8,422 nucleotides of DNA from Pseudomonadota bacterium (GCA_030673265.1 DAOVJK010000122.1:1-8422), one strand, 5' to 3'. Shown: positions 1-5,480, numbered from the stretch's first letter. Notes: generated by a model not told the origin, from the letters alone. Translations and numbers: made by a program.

Positions 1-130
1 AAAAATCCACATAATCACGAATTGATTTACCATGGTCAGCTTGTAATCTTTCCTCGACCCTGGTCAAAAACTGAGTGGTTGCCGCACCACGGATGCCACC
101 ACCATCCAGGGACAAAATTACTTTTGCCAT
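1..130 (-). CDS. Patatin-like phospholipase, N-terminal fragment (cut by window edge)
   Basis: Only the first 43 codons are visible; the gene continues past the left edge. The protein begins MAKVILSLDGGGIRGAATT. The DGGGIRG stretch (residues 9-15) is the glycine-rich oxyanion-hole motif that opens patatin domains, which are lipid acyl hydrolases with a Ser-Asp dyad. The GxSxG serine lies outside the window, so activity cannot be judged. The start is secure: an AGGAGG Shine-Dalgarno sits 5 nt before ATG. The gene follows a short ORF whose end overlaps its first 13 nt, and a four-helix membrane protein gene lies upstream on the same strand. Patatins serve as lipases, secreted effectors or phage-defence (CBASS) effectors. 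Nothing visible, such as a nucleotidyltransferase, decides between these. Family call confident, role unknown. Confidence 0.85.
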   Translation of the reverse strand, partial: MAKVILSLDGGGIRGAATTQFLTRVEERLQADHGKSIRDYVDF

Positions 131-243
131 GATTCCCTCCTTTTTTTAACCAGTATTTTGAGCGCCGTGTTAAGCGACGTTTCTTCCAGACAAGTTGCTG
201 CTACGGGCTGCCAGATCAACAAAAAAATAATAAGGCCAATCAT
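118..243 (-). CDS. Possible small exported peptide, 41 aa, overlapping the patatin start
   Basis: This 41-codon minus-strand ORF begins with ATG at 243 and stops with TAA at 120..118. Its N-terminus, MIGLIIFLLIWQPVAATC, is a hydrophobic run followed by small residues and a cysteine. That resembles a signal peptide, with possible cleavage near VAA. The one-residue spacer before Cys is Thr, so it is not a canonical lipobox. The remainder is hydrophilic and ends with basic residues (KKRRESWQK). It starts 22 nt after the stop of the membrane gene 266..652 and overlaps the patatin ORF by 13 nt in another frame, an operon-like layout. Against it: there is no clear Shine-Dalgarno before its ATG, and short ORFs arise by chance. 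No known family recognised. A real small protein and a coupling leader are both possible. Confidence 0.4.
   Translation of the reverse strand: MIGLIIFLLIWQPVAATCLEETSLNTALKILVKKRRESWQK
131..141 (-). promoter_or_regulatory. Strong ribosome binding site of the patatin gene
   Basis: On the minus strand AGGAGGG (141..135) lies a few bases before the ATG at 130. It is the best Shine-Dalgarno among the minus-strand genes of this region and fixes the patatin start. It lies inside the 3' end of the short ORF 118..243, so ribosomes finishing that ORF would pass over it, which fits translational coupling. Confidence 0.75.
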
Positions 244-265
244 TATCGTGTTTTGTATGTAACAT

Positions 266-652
266 CTAACGGGCTCTGGCTTGCGAGCCGCTATAACCCA
301 TCTCGATCAGCAGATAATAAAAGCCCTTCACTGCGGCCACCGAGAAAAACACCATGATCGCCATGGCCTGCATGTCCATCGATTCTGGGACCAGCGACTT
401 CGCGTCTCTGACCAACAGGATTATCACGACCACATTGACGACGGTGCCTATGCCGAACCGCACCAACATTCTGGGCAAAAGATAAAATTGATACATCAGC
501 CAGGTAACGATATCGGCCAGGAGAAGACAGTTCAGAAAGCTTCGCATGGCTTCGGAAAGATGCAGGCCGTCAAAATAGAAAATCCAGGCCCACAGAGTGT
601 AAAAGATAATTCTGGCCAGGATGTTGAGGTTATGTATGAGTATAGCGTTCAT
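266..652 (-). CDS. Four-helix small membrane protein of unknown function
   Basis: This 128-residue protein has four likely membrane segments: about residues 4-26, 36-60, 67-82 and 94-118. The segments are rich in Leu, Ile, Val, Phe, Trp and Tyr. Short basic or polar loops (RMLVR, VRDAKS) separate them, and the tail is basic (SGSQARAR). No catalytic motif or named family is recognised. The hydrophobic pattern argues for a real inner-membrane protein, whereas the opposite frame gives an implausible His-rich sequence. The start at ATG 652 lacks an obvious Shine-Dalgarno, so an internal start cannot be excluded. It is followed by a possible exported peptide after 22 nt and then the patatin gene. 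A shared membrane or lipid-related role is an inference from position only. Confidence 0.6.
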   Translation of the reverse strand: MNAILIHNLNILARIIFYTLWAWIFYFDGLHLSEAMRSFLNCLLLADIVTWLMYQFYLLPRMLVRFGIGTVVNVVVIILLVRDAKSLVPESMDMQAMAIMVFFSVAAVKGFYYLLIEMGYSGSQARAR

Positions 653-764
653 AATCGATCAGACGTTTAGCGTTTCGGATATCTTGGTTTTAGCAACCTT
701 CAAGTTTCTTTATGAGTATGTATTTGGCGCCGAGCTCAATTTTCTTGGCTTTTCACCGCTGTCA
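653..764. other. Short gap between two minus-strand membrane genes
   Basis: The gap is 112 bp between the stop of the DHp-domain membrane protein gene and the next gene. It contains a GGCGCC palindrome near 726 but no convincing terminator or promoter. It is long enough to carry a promoter for the 652..1 gene group, but I cannot point to one. Confidence 0.3.
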
Positions 765-1283
765 CTATTCAGTCGCGCAGTTTTCTGAATCGGCTGAATT
801 AACCTTGTTAGATGGTATTTTGGGTTTATTAGGATCAACTGATGTAACGATGCTTTCTCTTGTGATATTTTCTACTTTCGATAATTCCTCAATAAGATCG
901 GATGCTTCATTAACGGAAATGTCAAAATAGTTGATAATTTTACGATCAAAGTCCTTACTCTTGGATGCTTCAAGTTTGAATAGTTGCATCTGGTTCAACA
1001 GGTTATTTAGTATATGATGGGTCGCCCTCAGCATTGACTCATATATGTGTGTTGCTTCCAATTGTTTTTCTTTAGCTACCAGTTTCCTTGAAAAGACATC
1101 CGCAAATACTCCAAAAAGTACGATAATTAATAAAACACATAGTCTCATCCATATTTCATTAATCTCTGCAGGCATCAATTCAAAGCTTGTCCCATTAAAT
1201 ACGAAATAATGCATTGATGACTCAAAGATCCAATATGAAACCGCAACAACTAAGCCAATAATAGTGAATATATTCTTCTTCAT
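765..1283 (-). CDS. Membrane protein with histidine-kinase-like DHp helix but no ATPase domain
   Basis: This protein has 172 residues. Two membrane helices lie at about residues 5-27 and 46-66, joined by a loop with the pattern FNGTSFELMPAEINEIWMRL. To my recollection this resembles the N-terminal sensor region of many deltaproteobacterial sensor kinases. A long helical region follows. At residues 89-97 it carries HHILNNLLN, which matches the H-x-x-x-N-N-L phosphoacceptor signature of HisKA_2-type dimerisation domains (compare HRVKNNL). A second helix at about 110-142 completes a DHp-like hairpin. The protein then ends after a polar tail, with no N, G1 or G2 boxes of an HATPase domain. It could be phosphorylated by a partner kinase, act as a dimerising scaffold, or be a decayed kinase. 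The Shine-Dalgarno is weak. Base composition is AT-rich, unlike the genes after 2.8 kb. Confidence 0.7.
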   Translation of the reverse strand: MKKNIFTIIGLVVAVSYWIFESSMHYFVFNGTSFELMPAEINEIWMRLCVLLIIVLFGVFADVFSRKLVAKEKQLEATHIYESMLRATHHILNNLLNQMQLFKLEASKSKDFDRKIINYFDISVNEASDLIEELSKVENITRESIVTSVDPNKPKIPSNKVNSADSENCATE

Positions 1284-1332
1284 GATTAGCTCTATCTAAC
1301 TTCTAAAATAAGGGATTGGTTGGTTACATTGT

Positions 1333-1767
1333 CTATTGATACATTTTATCTTTATGTTTTAACCAGCCACCAATATGGCGACCACCTGGGTCGTGATGCG
1401 TCCAGTGAACAACCCCGCCTTTTGAATTCCACTCATATTCACCATAGAACTCGACTGTATCTCCTTTCCTTAAGCTCGCTATTCTAGGGGCTAAATCAAT
1501 GTTGTGAGACACCAGCACAGTCTGTCCGGTACTGAGTTTTAAAATGAATTTCTGGTGCCTTGAACCTTTAAGGTCATCACGCAACAACTTTATTACAACG
1601 CCTTCCCCCTGAACCTGGAGATCGCTTTGTCTGTTTTTGTATGCATCTTGAAGAGTACTATCAGCGCTTTGGGCAAATGACGAAACGCTGGGGACAGAAA
1701 TGCCTTGTTCTTGAACAAAGCCATATATCAGTAGTATGGCAACGGCTAACAGGATGAGTTTTTTCAT
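1333..1767 (-). CDS. DUF3465-family exported protein
   Basis: This protein has 144 residues. A basic start (MKK) and hydrophobic segment at residues 4-18 form a signal peptide or membrane anchor. A low-complexity linker to about residue 50 follows. The region from about 50 to 143 reads like the DUF3465 domain: a beta-rich run (GEGVVIKLLRDD, HQKFILKL, TVLVSHNIDLAPRI, GDTVEFYGEYEWN) and a His-rich end with HWTHHDPGGRHIGGWL (121-136). The pattern suggests a small OB-like barrel facing the periplasm. The biochemical role of the family is not known. The conserved His/Asp cluster could bind a metal or a nucleic acid, but this is inference. The start at ATG 1767 forms an ATGA overlap with a possible upstream short ORF. 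The Shine-Dalgarno is weak. Confidence 0.75.
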   Translation of the reverse strand: MKKLILLAVAILLIYGFVQEQGISVPSVSSFAQSADSTLQDAYKNRQSDLQVQGEGVVIKLLRDDLKGSRHQKFILKLSTGQTVLVSHNIDLAPRIASLRKGDTVEFYGEYEWNSKGGVVHWTHHDPGGRHIGGWLKHKDKMYQ

Positions 1768-1874
1768 ATTATCTCAATGTAGGTCTGGGGCAACCTGCGG
1801 CGCCACAAACTTGCCGGGTCAGCGCCGCGAACGTTATTGGCGTCAAGAGAACCGCCTGGAGCGGTATTATTCAT
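1764..1874 (-). CDS. Possible 36-aa ORF coupled to the DUF3465 gene by ATGA overlap
   Basis: This short minus-strand ORF starts with ATG at 1874 and its TGA stop overlaps the DUF3465 ATG as ATGA. It begins 11 nt after the stop of the upstream STAS-like gene. The product begins MNNTAPGGSLDANNVRGADP and continues to an Arg-rich segment (LWRRRLPQ). It has no membrane or signal segment. The DNA is much GC-richer than its neighbours and contains a 7-bp hairpin, so the sequence may be an inserted or repeat-derived spacer that is open by chance. A G-run sits too close to the ATG to be a good ribosome binding site. No family recognised. Confidence 0.22.
   Translation of the reverse strand: MNNTAPGGSLDANNVRGADPASLWRRRLPQTYIEII
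1797..1828. repeat. GC-rich hairpin in the 1768..1885 spacer
   Basis: GCGGCGC (1797..1803) pairs perfectly with GCGCCGC (1822..1828) across an 18-nt loop. A second small hairpin, ACCGC/GCGGT, occupies 1851..1865. The spacer is GC-rich within AT-rich DNA. Neither hairpin is followed by a proper T-tract, so a simple Rho-independent terminator is unlikely. It may be a repeat element or an RNA processing or attenuation structure. Confidence 0.45.
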
Positions 1875-1885
1875 GCCCCCGTAAG

Positions 1886-2254
1886 TTACGGTCTCTCTAG
1901 CCATTTAATGGCCTCATCTCTGTCTTCAAAAACTTTGATATTATCCACGTCCCCGGTCAATTCTTTCAGGGATATTACCGTCGACATTTGAATCACTGAC
2001 AAGCTGTTATCAACTAATACAGCAGTTTTGCGCTCAAGAGAATGGTCACCAATTTTTTTTGCCCCCAGAAAAGAATATGAAAAAAAATTCTTATTATTAA
2101 CAAGAAGCCCATATGGCTCTTTTCTTAAATTAAACCAAAATATTTGTGCTTCCTCGGCACACTTTTCATCAATTTCAGCACCCTCATTGATAGTCACTTC
2201 AAAGATACTGTCTGATAATTGTTTTATCTCACAGAACGACAATTTATATTTCAT
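1886..2254 (-). CDS. Small STAS/SpoIIAA-like protein
   Basis: With the chosen ATG at 2254 the protein has 122 residues. The order of elements fits a SpoIIAA/STAS-like alpha-beta fold: an N-terminal strand and turn (IFEVTINEGAEID, 18-29), a helix, the strand YGLLVNN (48-54), the segment KKIGDHSLERKTAVLVDN (66-83), and the typical C-terminal IKVFEDRDEAIKWL (106-119). Related stand-alone proteins are common but their partners are unknown. A regulatory or scaffolding role is a guess. An upstream in-frame ATG at 2305 would add 17 residues, but these are translated from a repeat element. GAGG lies 8 nt before the 2254 ATG, so the shorter form is preferred. The gene is AT-rich and is the first complete gene of the minus-strand series. 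Confidence 0.6.
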   Translation of the reverse strand: MKYKLSFCEIKQLSDSIFEVTINEGAEIDEKCAEEAQIFWFNLRKEPYGLLVNNKNFFSYSFLGAKKIGDHSLERKTAVLVDNSLSVIQMSTVISLKELTGDVDNIKVFEDRDEAIKWLERP

Positions 2255-2270
2255 GGTCAATGCCTCGCAG

Positions 2271-2332
2271 TCAGGTCCCCCCTTTGTTCGGCGATTTTGC
2301 CGCATTTTATTCAGTACTGTCCCCCCCTGATC
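2271..2332. repeat. REP/RAYT-like repeat element
   Basis: Two copies of GTCCCCCC (2275..2282 and 2319..2326) flank a hairpin made of CGGC (2289..2292), the loop GATTTT and GCCG (2299..2302). An outer TCAGG and CCTGA border the element. The layout of G/C-runs at the ends and a small central hairpin resembles sequences that, to my recollection, flank REP-associated tyrosine (IS200-like) transposase genes. No transposase gene is present here. The element extends right up to the upstream side of the STAS-like gene and explains the false N-terminal extension of that ORF. Confidence 0.5.
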
Positions 2333-2347
2333 TTATCACTATGTTGT

Positions 2348-2602
2348 TTAATCAAGTCGCACCATAATACTTGGCCAGTCGCCTACTTTGATCTCTTCAG
2401 AATAGGTCAAACTTTCGGCATTTATTTTCAGTAATTTGCCTTCAGTCTCGCATAGTTCATAATAATAATGCCCATCCTTTGAGAATACGCCGCTGTGACC
2501 GATGCTGCTATTTGACGACACTGGCAGCGGAATATTTTTTTGTCTGCACAACCATTGATTATCAAGGCACTTTGCCTTGACAACTTGATATTGAGTAGAT
2601 TT
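2348..2602 (-). pseudogene. Relic of a beta-propeller (YVTN/NHL-like) repeat protein
   Basis: A minus-strand frame is open from just after a TGA at 2605..2603 to a TAA at 2350..2348. It has no ATG and only a TTG at 2551. The readable part includes SSIGHSGVFSKDGHYYYELC followed by GKLLKINAESLTYSEEIKVG. This matches the blade pattern of YVTN-type seven-bladed propellers (HSxxFSpDGxxxY...GxLxxIdxxtl...I.VG). A functional propeller needs several such blades, and only about one and a half are present. The reading ends shortly before the repeat at 2271..2332. The simplest reading is the decayed 3' end of a larger gene, possibly truncated by the repeat insertion. A short TTG-started protein is the alternative. 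Confidence 0.4.
2562..2580. repeat. Perfect 8-bp hairpin with 3-nt loop
   Basis: TCAAGGCA and TGCCTTGA pair perfectly across the loop CTT. There is no T-run on either side, so a Rho-independent terminator is not indicated. It lies inside the propeller relic and near the junction with the coaX upstream region. Confidence 0.5.
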
Positions 2603-2818
2603 TCAGGCAAATTACCGGTAGAATCTCAACATCCTTTGCCCATCATTTGCCAGTGTTAATCAAATAATCTCTCTTACAGCTAATACCTAGCCAACAAAAT
2701 CACCCTATCAATCTTATGACTACCAGATCGAAATCTCTTTCGCCAGTAAAATGTTGGACTTCTCTGACTCTTTTCAGTAAGTTTTTGTTAGTCGACAAAT
2801 AATTTATGGAGAACGATC
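2603..2818. other. AT-rich intergenic region upstream of coaX
   Basis: About 216 bp lie between the propeller relic and coaX, with no supported gene on either strand. It marks the boundary between AT-rich accessory DNA and GC-richer chromosomal genes and presumably holds the coaX promoter. I see no riboswitch-like or strong repeat structure. Confidence 0.4.
2754..2783 (+). promoter_or_regulatory. Weak candidate promoter for coaX
   Basis: TTGGAC (2754..2759) and TAAGTT (2778..2783) are separated by 18 nt and lie about 35 bp before the coaX start. Each hexamer has mismatches to the sigma-70 consensus, so this is only a candidate. Confidence 0.22.
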
Positions 2819-3589
2819 ATGTTAATGGCAGTTGATGTTGGCAACACCCATACGGTGATCGGCCTTTTCGAAGGCGACACCTTGATCTGTCACTGGCGGG
2901 TCCGGACGGAAATCACCAATACCGCCGATGAACTGGCTGCGACCATCCATGGCCTGTTCGCCCTGAAACACCTCAAGTTTACCGATGTCTCCAGCATGGT
3001 TCTGGCCAGCGTCGTGCCGCCAATCCAGGCGGCCTGGCGGAATCTTTCCCTGAACTTCTTTTCCTTCGAACCTTTGATGATCTCCCGCCACCTCGATACC
3101 GGTCTGAAAATCAAAGCCGATAATCCTGCCGAGGTCGGGGCTGACCGGATAGTCAACTCGGTGGCCGCCTTCGACAAATACGCTTCCGCCCTGATCATCG
3201 TTGATTTCGGGACGGCCATTACCTTCGACTGTGTTTCGGGCAAAGGCGAGTATATTGGCGGTATCATCACCCCCGGTTTGTCCATCTCCCTTGATGCGCT
3301 GGGCCGGCGCACCGCCAAACTGCCCAGGGTCGATATCACCTCCCCACCACCCCAGGCCATCGGCACCAACACCGTCGATGCCATCAAGTCGGGGATCCTG
3401 TTCGGCTACGGTGGTCTGGTCGAAGAACTGCTCAAAAGGATAAAACGCGAGATGACCCCGGAATCTCCCAAGGTTATTGCCACCGGCGGCATGGCACCGT
3501 TGATCGCCCCCTACGCCCCGTCAATCGAGGCAGTTGAACCGATGCTAACTTTGGAAGGACTGCGATTGCTCCATGAGCGAAACCGTTAA
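2819..3589 (+). CDS. coaX: Type III pantothenate kinase
   Basis: This cytoplasmic enzyme phosphorylates pantothenate with ATP, the first step of coenzyme A synthesis. The 256-residue length is typical of the family. All main motifs of the ASKHA-fold CoaX family are visible: DVGNT at 6-10 (phosphate binding), GADR at 107-110 with the presumed catalytic Asp109, DFGTA at 129-133, GGIITPG at 147-153, TGG at 222-224, and the C-terminal LTLEGLRLL. GGAG lies 7 nt before the ATG. The last 17 nt overlap the LD-carboxypeptidase gene, so the two are probably co-transcribed and translationally coupled. Type III enzymes are insensitive to CoA feedback and usually need a monovalent cation such as K+; this is family knowledge. 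No defects are seen. Confidence 0.96.
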   Translation: MLMAVDVGNTHTVIGLFEGDTLICHWRVRTEITNTADELAATIHGLFALKHLKFTDVSSMVLASVVPPIQAAWRNLSLNFFSFEPLMISRHLDTGLKIKADNPAEVGADRIVNSVAAFDKYASALIIVDFGTAITFDCVSGKGEYIGGIITPGLSISLDALGRRTAKLPRVDITSPPPQAIGTNTVDAIKSGILFGYGGLVEELLKRIKREMTPESPKVIATGGMAPLIAPYAPSIEAVEPMLTLEGLRLLHERNR

Positions 3590-4487
3590 ACAGGTCATTA
3601 TCCCGCCCCGGCTCCAGCCCGGCGACACCATCGGTCTGGTTACCCCGGCCGGACCGGTTCATGAACTGGATAGGGTTCGGGCCGGGATCGATATTCTGGA
3701 AGAGGCCGGCTTCATAGTCAAACTGCCGGTCGATCTGGAGAAAGAGGAATACCTGGCCGGTAGCGACGAGGCCCGGGCCCGCCAATTGACCGAGGTCTGG
3801 CATGACTCCGAGGTGAAGGGTATTCTGGCGATGCGGGGCGGCTATGGGGCCATGCGCCTTTTAGCCTATCTCGATCCGGCTGAGTTCGCCAAATATCCGA
3901 AGATCCTGGCGGGCTTCAGTGATATAACCATTCTGCTCAACGAGATCCAGCGCCGGACCGGGCTGGTAACCTACCACACCCCGGTACTCACCACCCTGGC
4001 CAGTAGCGATGCGGCCTCAAGGCAATCATTTTTAGAAATGCTGACCGGACCGGCCAAGCCCATCGCTCCCCCGAATCTGCAAATCCTGACCGGCGGCGGT
4101 GCCACGGGCCACCTGATCGGCGGCAATCTGGCCAGTCTGAGCCATCTACTCGGCACCCCCTACGAACCATTATGGCGCAAGGGGATCCTCTTTATCGAAG
4201 ATGTCGGCGAGGCCCCCTACCAGATCGACCGGATGTTGACCCAACTCCAGGCCTCGGGACGACTGGCCCAATTAAGCGGCCTGATCCTGGGAACATTTAG
4301 CGAGGGGGATGAACGAGAGCAAGAATGGTCGGAGCTGATCTGGGCCAGGGCTCGGGAATTGACCGGAGATCAAATCCCGTTGTGGGGGAATTTCCCGGTC
4401 GGCCATGGCAAGAGAAACGTAACCATGCCGATAGGCATGACCGCCACGATGGATTCAGATGAAGGCAGGCTGGAATTTTCAACATGA
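3573..4487 (+). CDS. ldcA: Muramoyltetrapeptide (LD-) carboxypeptidase, S66 family
   Basis: S66 serine peptidases of the LdcA type remove the terminal D-Ala from the recycled murein tetrapeptide in the cytoplasm. The family also includes MccF, which cleaves microcin C. The protein has 304 residues and no signal peptide. It shows the substrate-loop motif MRGGYGA (87-93), the nucleophile motif GFSD with Ser116, the segment FIEDVGEAPYQIDRML (207-222) with the likely catalytic Glu209, and GHG (277-279) with catalytic His278. The start overlaps the coaX end; GGAAGGA lies 13 nt upstream, which is rather far, so coupling to coaX may matter. The last 12 codons belong to the first unit of a 38-bp tandem repeat that continues after the stop. 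LdcA is the likelier role; an MccF-like immunity role is less likely in this context. Confidence 0.92.
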   Translation: MSETVKQVIIPPRLQPGDTIGLVTPAGPVHELDRVRAGIDILEEAGFIVKLPVDLEKEEYLAGSDEARARQLTEVWHDSEVKGILAMRGGYGAMRLLAYLDPAEFAKYPKILAGFSDITILLNEIQRRTGLVTYHTPVLTTLASSDAASRQSFLEMLTGPAKPIAPPNLQILTGGGATGHLIGGNLASLSHLLGTPYEPLWRKGILFIEDVGEAPYQIDRMLTQLQASGRLAQLSGLILGTFSEGDEREQEWSELIWARARELTGDQIPLWGNFPVGHGKRNVTMPIGMTATMDSDEGRLEFST

Positions 4488-4574
4488 TGGTTCCAGAAGA
4501 AAGCAGGCTGAAATCTTCAACATAATGGATTCAGAAGAAGCCAGGCTGGAATTTACAACATGCTGGCTTCAGCC
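4448..4574. repeat. 38-bp tandem repeat, 3.3 copies, from the ldcA 3' end
   Basis: Three consecutive 38-bp units occupy 4448..4485, 4486..4523 and 4524..4561, followed by a 13-bp partial fourth (4562..4574). Shared blocks are ATGG-TTC-AGA-GAA, GCAGGCTG or CCAGGCTG, GAA-TTT and CAACAT. Unit 1 encodes the normal C-terminus of the carboxypeptidase (DSDEGRLEFST), and the stop codon spans the unit 1/2 boundary. Units 2 and 3 are diverged and noncoding. Because 38 is not a multiple of three, expansion could not extend the protein in frame. Confidence 0.85.
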
Positions 4575-4605
4575 CCCCAAGATGCAAGGCGCCACAGATT
4601 GCTAA

Positions 4606-4713
4606 GTAAAAATTTCGATATCCGAGGAGTGGTGTGTTTTGGCGAGTGAGGCCATACTTTAGTATGCCGAACGAGCGAAAACAGGCAACGACGAAGTAGA
4701 TCGGGATTTTTAC
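4606..4713. repeat. Large imperfect palindromic intergenic element, possible bidirectional terminator
   Basis: The outer arms are GTAAAAATTTCGAT (4606..4619) and ATCGGGATTTTTAC (4700..4713), complementary at 12 of 14 positions. The centre is CATACT-TT-AGTATG (4653..4666), a perfect 6-bp stem, extended by flanking GGC/GCC. Between them, TTTTGGCGAG and the complement of CTCGTTCG-like arms pair in part. The whole could fold into one long cruciform or RNA hairpin. It sits between convergent ldcA and plsC, and its right arm contains the plsC stop codon (4712..4710). The A-rich and T-rich arms would give U-tracts in either direction. To my recollection, similar elements with an ATACTTTAGTAT core recur in Desulfobacterota genomes. 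Confidence 0.7.
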
Positions 4714-5432
4714 GACGCAATCAGGGTGGCAACCTGGTCGTGGAGCAAGTCCGCCAACTGCTGTTTCTCTTTCTGGGTGTAGTTTTTGCTGGAAACAGGC
4801 TGCCCGATCTTGATCAGTATCCGGCCCGGTCTGGTTAGAAAACTGCCCTTGGGCATAATCTCGAAACCGCCGGTGATCGCCATCGGCACGATATCCACCC
4901 CAGATTTAATCGCCAGATACATGGCACCGGACTTGAAGGGCTGCAAGCGGCCATCACGGGTCCTGGTGCCTTCCGGGAAGATCACCACCGAGGTGCCGGA
5001 GGCGAGGCGTCTTGCGGCGTCGGCGAGGCGTGTCATGGCCTGCCTGCCCCGGGAGCGATCAATGGGAATGCTGCCGGCTAAACGCATGGCCGGGCCAACG
5101 AGCGGGATCCGGAACAGCTCCTTCTTGGCCATCCAGCGGAAATCGACCATCAGGAAGCCGTCCAGGGCAAAAATATCGAACTGGCTCTGATGATTGGCGG
5201 CAAAGATATAGGGCCGATCCGGCTCAATATTCTCCAACCCTTCAACCCTGACTTTAACCCCGGCGAACCTGGCGACGGTCCGACTCCACCAGCGGGGCAC
5301 GGCCTTGATCTGCCGGGTCGACATCCGCAGAACCAGTATGCCGATAATCACCCCGGCACAGGTAATGAAAGTAATCAGCGGCGTCACCACAAAAACGGCC
5401 AGCACAGACCTGATGTAATTTATAAAACCCAT
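4710..5432 (-). CDS. plsC: 1-acyl-sn-glycerol-3-phosphate acyltransferase (PlsC family)
   Basis: This inner-membrane enzyme transfers an acyl group to lysophosphatidic acid to form phosphatidic acid, the central phospholipid precursor. With the ATG at 5432 the protein has 240 residues, a usual family size. An N-terminal hydrophobic region (about 6-36) anchors it. The four acyltransferase blocks are visible: NHQSQFD (80-86, the HX4D catalytic pair), the GSIPIDR region (120-126), FPEGTR (152-157) and VPMAITG (182-188). A GTG at 5477 in frame would add 15 residues. Neither start has a clear Shine-Dalgarno, and the shorter form begins directly at the usual membrane segment. The gene is divergent from prmA across a 373-bp structured gap and convergent with ldcA. 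Its stop codon lies inside a palindromic repeat. Confidence 0.92.
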   Translation of the reverse strand: MGFINYIRSVLAVFVVTPLITFITCAGVIIGILVLRMSTRQIKAVPRWWSRTVARFAGVKVRVEGLENIEPDRPYIFAANHQSQFDIFALDGFLMVDFRWMAKKELFRIPLVGPAMRLAGSIPIDRSRGRQAMTRLADAARRLASGTSVVIFPEGTRTRDGRLQPFKSGAMYLAIKSGVDIVPMAITGGFEIMPKGSFLTRPGRILIKIGQPVSSKNYTQKEKQQLADLLHDQVATLIAS

Positions 5433-5480
5433 AAGCGGAATATAAACCCAATAGATTGAAGTTTGGCACCAAGGCACAGG

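Noticed and set aside
1..130. CBASS defence system with a patatin effector
   Set aside because: Only 43 codons of the patatin are visible, and no nucleotidyltransferase or accessory gene lies in the window, so the claim is unsupported here.
281..670. Plus-strand 129-codon frame, very His- and Gln-rich
   Set aside because: It is antisense to the membrane protein 266..652. Its composition is what hydrophobic codons give when read backwards, and no ribosome binding site is seen.
765..2254. A series of small same-strand genes resembling an integron cassette array, including a GTTAGAT motif about 10 nt before the 1283 start
   Set aside because: The gaps of 49 to about 118 bp lack convincing attC sites: the hairpin at 1797..1828 has no matching RYYYAAC/GTTRRRY ends, and the 49-bp gap is too short for one. 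No integrase is visible.
2255..2305. Upstream in-frame ATG extending the STAS-like protein by 17 residues
   Set aside because: The extension is translated from a repeat element, and the downstream ATG has a proper GAGG ribosome binding site.
2890..3387. Long minus-strand frame inside coaX
   Set aside because: It is a shadow of a GC-rich gene whose plus-strand product matches type III pantothenate kinase throughout.
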